NCBI GenBank assembly: GCA_021234535.1
Contig: SFZH01000008.1
Span: 1,488,001 to 1,552,000 of the forward strand
Length of the DNA: 64,000 nt
Origin: Stichopus chloronotus
Taxonomy: Eukaryota; Echinodermata; Holothuroidea; Aspidochirotida; Stichopodidae
Reading direction: 5' to 3'
The position numbers were made by a program, and so were the translations under genes. A model generated the notes under the pieces. The model searched no databases and was not told where the DNA came from. It saw only the letters and a program-made list of their open reading frames with translations. This document shows, piece by piece, positions 58,750-64,000 of the stretch. Positions within the stretch are counted from its first letter, which is position 1. Each line of letters starts with the position of its first letter.

Positions 58750-60458
58750 TTTAATTTATCCACTATAGTCAAGTAACTAGGAGCCTAAGTCATGGGTACT
58801 TTTTAATACCTGAAGATACACCGTTGGATCTGTAGCATCAAAAGAATGATAACATGTTTACATTAATAGTTGTGTGTGTTCTCCTTTACAAACATCTAAT
58901 TTGGTTGTCACTCAACGTTGACACCAGTAGTCAAAACGCAGTCAAACAAGTTAACGCATCAGAATCGGCAATCTTACACATCAGACGACATCAGCAATAA
59001 ATGACTCTTTGATTCCTCTGGATAGGCCAGATTAGAGATAACTAGGAAATTATTATTAGTGAATATCATATGAATTGCAAAGTTCCATACATCTTCAAAT
59101 ATAAACCAAATTCAAGGAAACTAATTAATCCGACAAGTGGTCTGCTACAAACTATCGAGTTGATTCAGTGTTACTTAAGAATGTCGAGAAATTAATATTC
59201 GCCGAAGTGGTTGGTCCTCCTGCATCTTATTTTACCGGTTACCTTAGAAAACACTTTCCTACGTGATATAAACATTGATATATTGAGTAAATCGTGCAAA
59301 TTCAATCACTGCCTAACACTAGTACCATACTTCTGTAAATGAACTGTAGAGCGATGAGATATAGGAATTTTAAAAACAGAATAGTGATGTTACAAAACTA
59401 ATACTGGCAAACGGATCGACAAACCGAAACAGGGAAATTACATGAGTGAAATTATAGCTCACTAAATATAGTTTCATTCCGATTGAAGAACTCCACTGAA
59501 GACTATCTTCGTCTATGGGAGTACTCAAAGGAACACTCCAAATTATGTAAACAGATTAGTGAGGAAGGTACAACTCACATCGCCATTTTGTTTATCAAAG
59601 GTTTTATTCATGAAGTACGTCATCCACTTTGAACAGTTGAAAATAAGGTCACTTGTATTGTACACCCTCAACACATTGTGAAAGTATTGATCCACTGATA
59701 TAGACAAAACTTAAGTTCTGATAAGTGAAACCATTTTGTGACAATGTGACTCCTTTCTAAGAGTCAGAGCGGACGTGTCTATAAATACATATAACTATCC
59801 AACGTCCATACGTCCAGGCTGTATATTCCATGAGTACCCAATAGGTTAAAAGCCCAGTGTTAGTAACATTATTATTGTGTTAAGAATGATAGTTCACGCC
59901 GTCAGCTAAAATCCTAGCTAAATCTAGCTTTTGTAGTAAGGTCAGTGTCTCAAGGAATGTCCCATTGAATAATAATTCAATAATGAGCTGGCTCTACAGG
60001 TTGACCTGGAAGGACAGGGGAGTGATGAGACGTCTGTAACGTGTTTATAGTGTTCAGAGTACACCGTGACATGCCAGAGCATACAAACGTATGCACAGCG
60101 TAGATCACATTCAGTGTTCAACACGTGACTGTGCTACTGTGAGACAATGTTGTTGAAGGTAACTCATGGCTTCGATTTGCCCAGCCTTTTGGGTAGCGGG
60201 TGACGTCAAATTAAAAGTGGACAAAAATTTACAAGAAAGAGACCTCATCGGTACATCACGGATCAGCGAGAAGTTATACTCAATAATGTAGACTTGATTT
60301 CATGATCAGATAATTAGAGTCATTTAATCCGTCTGTTGATTCAACTCGCTCACACTGAAAATAAGTTATTTTACGATGACGAAAATGACTGGGCAAAAGG
60401 CAATTCGACGTTAGATGACGTTGACGGTCTAAGACGGACGATAAACAGGCCTACATAC
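58750..60458. other. Upstream flank of Ig receptor copy 5; no other gene
   Basis: 58750-59700 matches the flank of copy 4 and likely includes the promoter. 59880-60190 matches 50690-51020. The 180 bp between mark where duplicate A was later interrupted. Confidence 0.5.
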
Positions 60459-60814
60459 TACAACTGAGACATGAGTTGGACTGGAAGTCGCCTAGTCATC
60501 TACTTTCTTATTCTTCGTTGTTTCACTGAGAAAAAAAAAGAAAAAAAAGGAAAAGATCACCTACCACAAAATCTGAAGAGAGAACTATGTACTCATCCTC
60601 CAGATATTTGACAATTTTCTTAACATTTTTGTTGCCCTATAAAATTCAAACACTAAAAGACCGGTAGTTTAAAATCAAACAGACCAATGGGAATGGGTAT
60701 GAATATTCCTGTATGAAAACATGGGGCTTAAACAATGTTTTTGTTGCCGTGGCTATGACATATTCCGTGAAATATGACTTCTTTTCCAAAAAATTCCAAC
60801 TCATATTCCAGCCT
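60459..60814 (+). mobile_element. MITE copy 4 (about 356 bp)
   Basis: CAACTGAGACATGAGTT at the left, CCAACTCATATTCCAGCCTT at the right, with GTCGCCTAGTCATCT and GGAAAAGATCACCTACCACA inside. An A-rich expansion lies at 60530-60550. It is the duplicate of copy 3. Confidence 0.78.
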
Positions 60815-63247
60815 TAATACAAAGAGAAGAAATCACGTTTTGACAACTGTCGATGACACGATCAGGAGAGCTACTAGAATAGGTTCACCTAGATAGCAGG
60901 CCCTATAGCGTCACTAAATATTCATACACTATCTACGTTTTCTAGACAGTTGCAACAAACCTCTGTCTGTTGTAAAAGAGAAATAAAATATAGGGAGACT
61001 TAATAATTTCAAGGGGGGGGGAGGTCTGAGGTGACCCAGATTTGCCTTGTTTATGGCGTGGAGATACGGAATTGTGTAATGGACGTACTATAGAAAACTA
61101 TTAAGGTAATCAGTGTAGTTACAAACGCCAGACAATCTTCAACAAATTAGTTGGGACAAAAGCTTTTCCTTTTAACGTTGGCTTCAGGATTTCCCTTCTC
61201 AATGTACATCCACTATGGCTAATACTGGCATAGGAGCGGTGCTTCAACTTATCCTCGGAACTGAAATGCCAGAATTATGATGACAAAGTGTCGCAACATG
61301 TTTGTCCAAGATGGCAACTATGCCAGAAGACTTCCCTAACCACATGACTCTCACACCACCGTCTTAATGTAAACATAAATTGTATCCGTTGTGTACACTT
61401 CAGGTAAACTGTGTTCTGCCTGTCTTACATTTTTTTTCATCCCATAGCACAATTACCAATTCTGTCGTGATCATTTAGGGAAAATGAAAACCAAAACGTC
61501 AGAATATTTTAAAAGAAAAACAAAATAAAGTTGTCCAAAGCAGGCAGTAGTTGTTGATGATACATTACACTGGAAAGAGCATGCTCGATGAGCAGGCAAG
61601 CCTTTAAAACTTTCACTCTGTTGCTTATCATTGTTTACATAAATTAGATTCTTTAAACGGTAAGTATTCGATTACAGCTCCATTTACAAATAGATTGGAC
61701 TGGCACACAAAAATGAAGTAAATTAAGTCGATGATTGAAAATTAAGAACAAACAATTACATGACGATGACAGAGAGGAGATGTAAAATACAATAACACAA
61801 CCTACATAGTATTTAGAGAGACAAGGATATGTTGACACTTCAAAGACACAAGTAACAGTGCCGAGTCTCGTGACTGGAGAAAGCTAAGTCCACGCTATAG
61901 GTTTAGGTTGAGAGTATCGCAGTCGACGATGACGTTGACCAATCAGAATCATAAACCCTGTATGCAAATCGTCCCCTCACCCCTTGAATTAACCAATTTC
62001 GTAATTTTTGAGAAATCTTTCCAAGTAACAGTGTACGCCCAACTTATTTCTAATGTATGTTATTGTCTGAACTAACTGACTGAAGGGTATGGAAAAGGGC
62101 TACTAAACTCGTGTAAGCACCGGAAACTGAACTTTGTATGAACGCCTGATGTATGGTAGCGTATAACATTCACCAGGTACAACAATGTAATAGATTGTGT
62201 AAGTCACGTGCATCTGATTTCAGAGGCCGCTCCACATTCACCTTCTTGGATGACAAGAAAGCTCTCCCCATTACATTTGCAGTAAAGGGGAAGGAGATGA
62301 AAAAAAGAAAAAAGAAGAAGAAAGAAGAAAACAAGAGAGAAGAAAAGCGGAAGCAAATAATAAAGAAAACAAGAAAAGGAGGGGCATGAGATCTATGGTC
62401 TAAGACTTGTGCTGAATATTTAGCGATTATAAAACAATCTAGAGTTCTGGACACTAATATTCCCCGATTCAAAATGACAGATTTGTCACTATGTAGAAGT
62501 TGTCGAAATTCAATAGTTCCAACTTCTGGTTCACTTTTCTTCGTTGCCTTATATTGTAGCAGAAAGAAGGAATTAAAAAAAGGAGAAAAATTGACTTAAA
62601 AATGCAATATTCTTTTTCTTTCTGAACAGAATGTTAATCATTTTACAGCTTGTTAGTACAAAACTTATCATACAAAACTTGCTCCCCTTTTTTAAGTACA
62701 GTATGCCTAATCATTGACAACTCAAACAAAATGTAAAAACTGTAGTCAAACTGGTCAACAAACTGTTGTCTTAGATCACTACCACAGACTAGCTAAGGGA
62801 GTGGAGAGAGCCTTATCATTTGGGAGGGGCTGTATTAAACACTAGCTTTGAAAAGCGAGCTTACTCCGGGTTTCCCATTCCAAACGCCTTCTGGTTACAC
62901 CACTGTCCACATTTCAATATCACTTATAAAAATGACAACTATCGGTTATTCACGAAGACACTATATGTTAGTCCAGTATATAGTATAATACACAGTAACA
63001 CCACTAGAAAAATTGCAACAATAGTGGATCAGTTTAGCCAAATTAAAAATGCTTGAATAATTGAAAAACGGTACCTATAATTTCAATAATCTTGGTACGT
63101 AATTACCTCATCTAAATTTTCAACTTCAGTGTACACAATGCCATTTGAGCAGAAAGGAAAAAGAACTTCAATTTGAAGAAAAGCTGAACTTTTGGCTAAA
63201 CGTTACATGACCGCTCAAGTCTCTTGAATGTTCGTTTATCATCGCTT
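60815..63247. other. No gene; right part of duplicate B and flank
   Basis: 61540-61660 keeps the start of the decayed RT fragment (VDDTLHWKEH). The lysine-rich frame 62153-62389 comes from an A/G-rich run and is not a gene. 62750-63247 has no support for coding. Confidence 0.45.
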
Positions 63248-64000
63248 CTATGTATGTGGTTCGTAACTAAATAATATTGTGTGAGACGTTAGAATCATTT
63301 GGTGAAAGGTGCATTTTGTTTTTGTCATCAAGGTTAGTATTTGATACGTCAACACTATCGTTTCTTCATATTTTTTACGTATTTTGCTGTGTTCTTCTAT
63401 CCAAAACTATTCCTTTAATTATTTCACAAGAAGTGAATAGAATGACAGCAATTGGAATGATGATTATGGTGAAATGTGTTTCTTTTCCTTTATCATGTGC
63501 ACGTTCTTTTTTTTTACAAAATTGTGTCAGCTGTTTCAACCTATGCTGGGATGGCTGTTGAAGCAAGAGATGCTACTGGAACGTTAGTGGTGTGTTATTG
63601 ATGTTGTGGAATAATAATGATCTCATTCGTTTTGTGTTTTTTGATCCCACAATAATTCTGCATTAATTATCGTACTGACCATCTACTTCCCACATTTTTG
63701 AAATTAAAGGTAAACACTGCCTTCAGTTAAGTGAGACACGTTGACAAAGAATACCGCATTGTGAATTTCACACAAATCGCATTCTACCGACGCTTGTAAT
63801 TCAATAAAAACTGCGACATGTGAGAGTTATATTCTCTCCTTCAGTTACCTCCACTGCTTGAGTATACACAGTTACTTCTAAATCATCGTACACAGTAATG
63901 GTTAGGCGTGATACACAATAGTCGTTTTCTGCTGTCATACACCGTAGCTTAGAATTATTGTAAGATAACAAGATATGTACTAAAATCAATTTGATGTCTT
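63248..64000 (-). pseudogene. Ig receptor copy 6, pseudogene of the copy 1/2 subfamily, cut by window edge
   Basis: At 63989-63801 (minus) the end of domain 2 and start of domain 3 are open: YNNSKLRC, ENDYC, ITVYDDLEVTVYTQAVEV, ITLTC. The rest of domain 3 is broken by frameshifts and stops (63800-63570). A stalk and membrane helix are open at 63566-63375 (TIIIIPIAVILFTS) and end in a stop after RRTQQNT, where copies 1 and 2 continue. A tail relic, ACACAATATTATTTA then TACGAACC, matches HNIIYEP down to about 63248. Domain 1 lies off the window. Confidence 0.87.

Larger units (their letters stand above)
54650..62745. repeat. Segmental duplicate B (holds Ig receptor copy 5)
   Basis: Counterpart of unit A, in the same orientation and order. 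It lacks MITE copy 2, the satellite, the two non-LTR pieces at 47-50 kb and about 1.07 kb matching 52906-53975. It has extra sequence at about 55.6-57.3 kb and a 95-bp piece near 60201-60297. Confidence 0.82.

Noticed and set aside
62153..62389. 78-codon lysine/glutamate-rich frame
   Set aside because: Derived from an A/G-rich low-complexity run.
1..64000. CRISPR arrays, bacterial operons, tRNA and rRNA genes
   Set aside because: Repeats here are satellites, MITEs and LTRs of a eukaryotic genome. No tRNA cloverleaf or rRNA core was recognised by eye, though a tRNA scan was not possible.

Overview
This is animal nuclear DNA, AT-rich and repeat-laden, with spliced genes, LTR and non-LTR retrotransposons, a Penelope-like remnant and MITEs. 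The gene content and repeat types fit a marine deuterostome invertebrate, most likely an echinoderm; the species cannot be fixed from the sequence.

Left part (1-11.6 kb): the minus strand carries the 5' end of a spliced gene. Its first three coding exons (4857 down to 1496) encode a CIDE-N domain and the following linker of DFFB, the caspase-activated DNase. The nuclease exons lie off the left edge. The second intron holds a degenerate minisatellite and a MITE. The stretch 4.9-11.6 kb has no gene I can support.

Middle left (11.6-27.9 kb): a nearly intact Ty3/gypsy element lies on the minus strand (11611-19042) with open gag and pol, polypurine tract, possible primer site and a 4-bp target duplication. 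Its two LTRs differ by a 1196-bp deletion. Two possible exons of an unidentified minus-strand gene follow (19.7 and 20.9 kb). A decayed CR1/jockey-like non-LTR element fills 23.9-27.86 kb on the plus strand.

Right half (28.6-64 kb): a cluster of six copies of one immunoglobulin-superfamily receptor family. Each gene is a single uninterrupted reading frame coding for signal peptide, three Ig-like domains, one transmembrane helix and a short tail with tyrosine motifs. Copies 1 and 2 (plus strand, 28.6 and 33.9 kb) form one subfamily; copy 2 is frameshifted at the membrane helix. Copies 3 (pseudogene, plus, 38.9 kb), 4 and 5 (minus, 44.4 and 57.5 kb) form a second subfamily. Copy 6 (minus, 63.2 kb to the edge) is a pseudogene of the first subfamily. 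The order is mirror-like around 41-43 kb. Copies 4 and 5 sit in tandem segmental duplicates (about 43.05-54.7 and 54.65-62.75 kb). The first duplicate was later split by a TA-rich satellite and two non-LTR fragments. The ectodomains of copies 4 and 5 are about 95% identical while their membrane and tail parts differ strongly, and copy 3 is mosaic. Together this looks like a fast-evolving intronless family of Ig-type surface receptors. An immune or recognition role is inference only.
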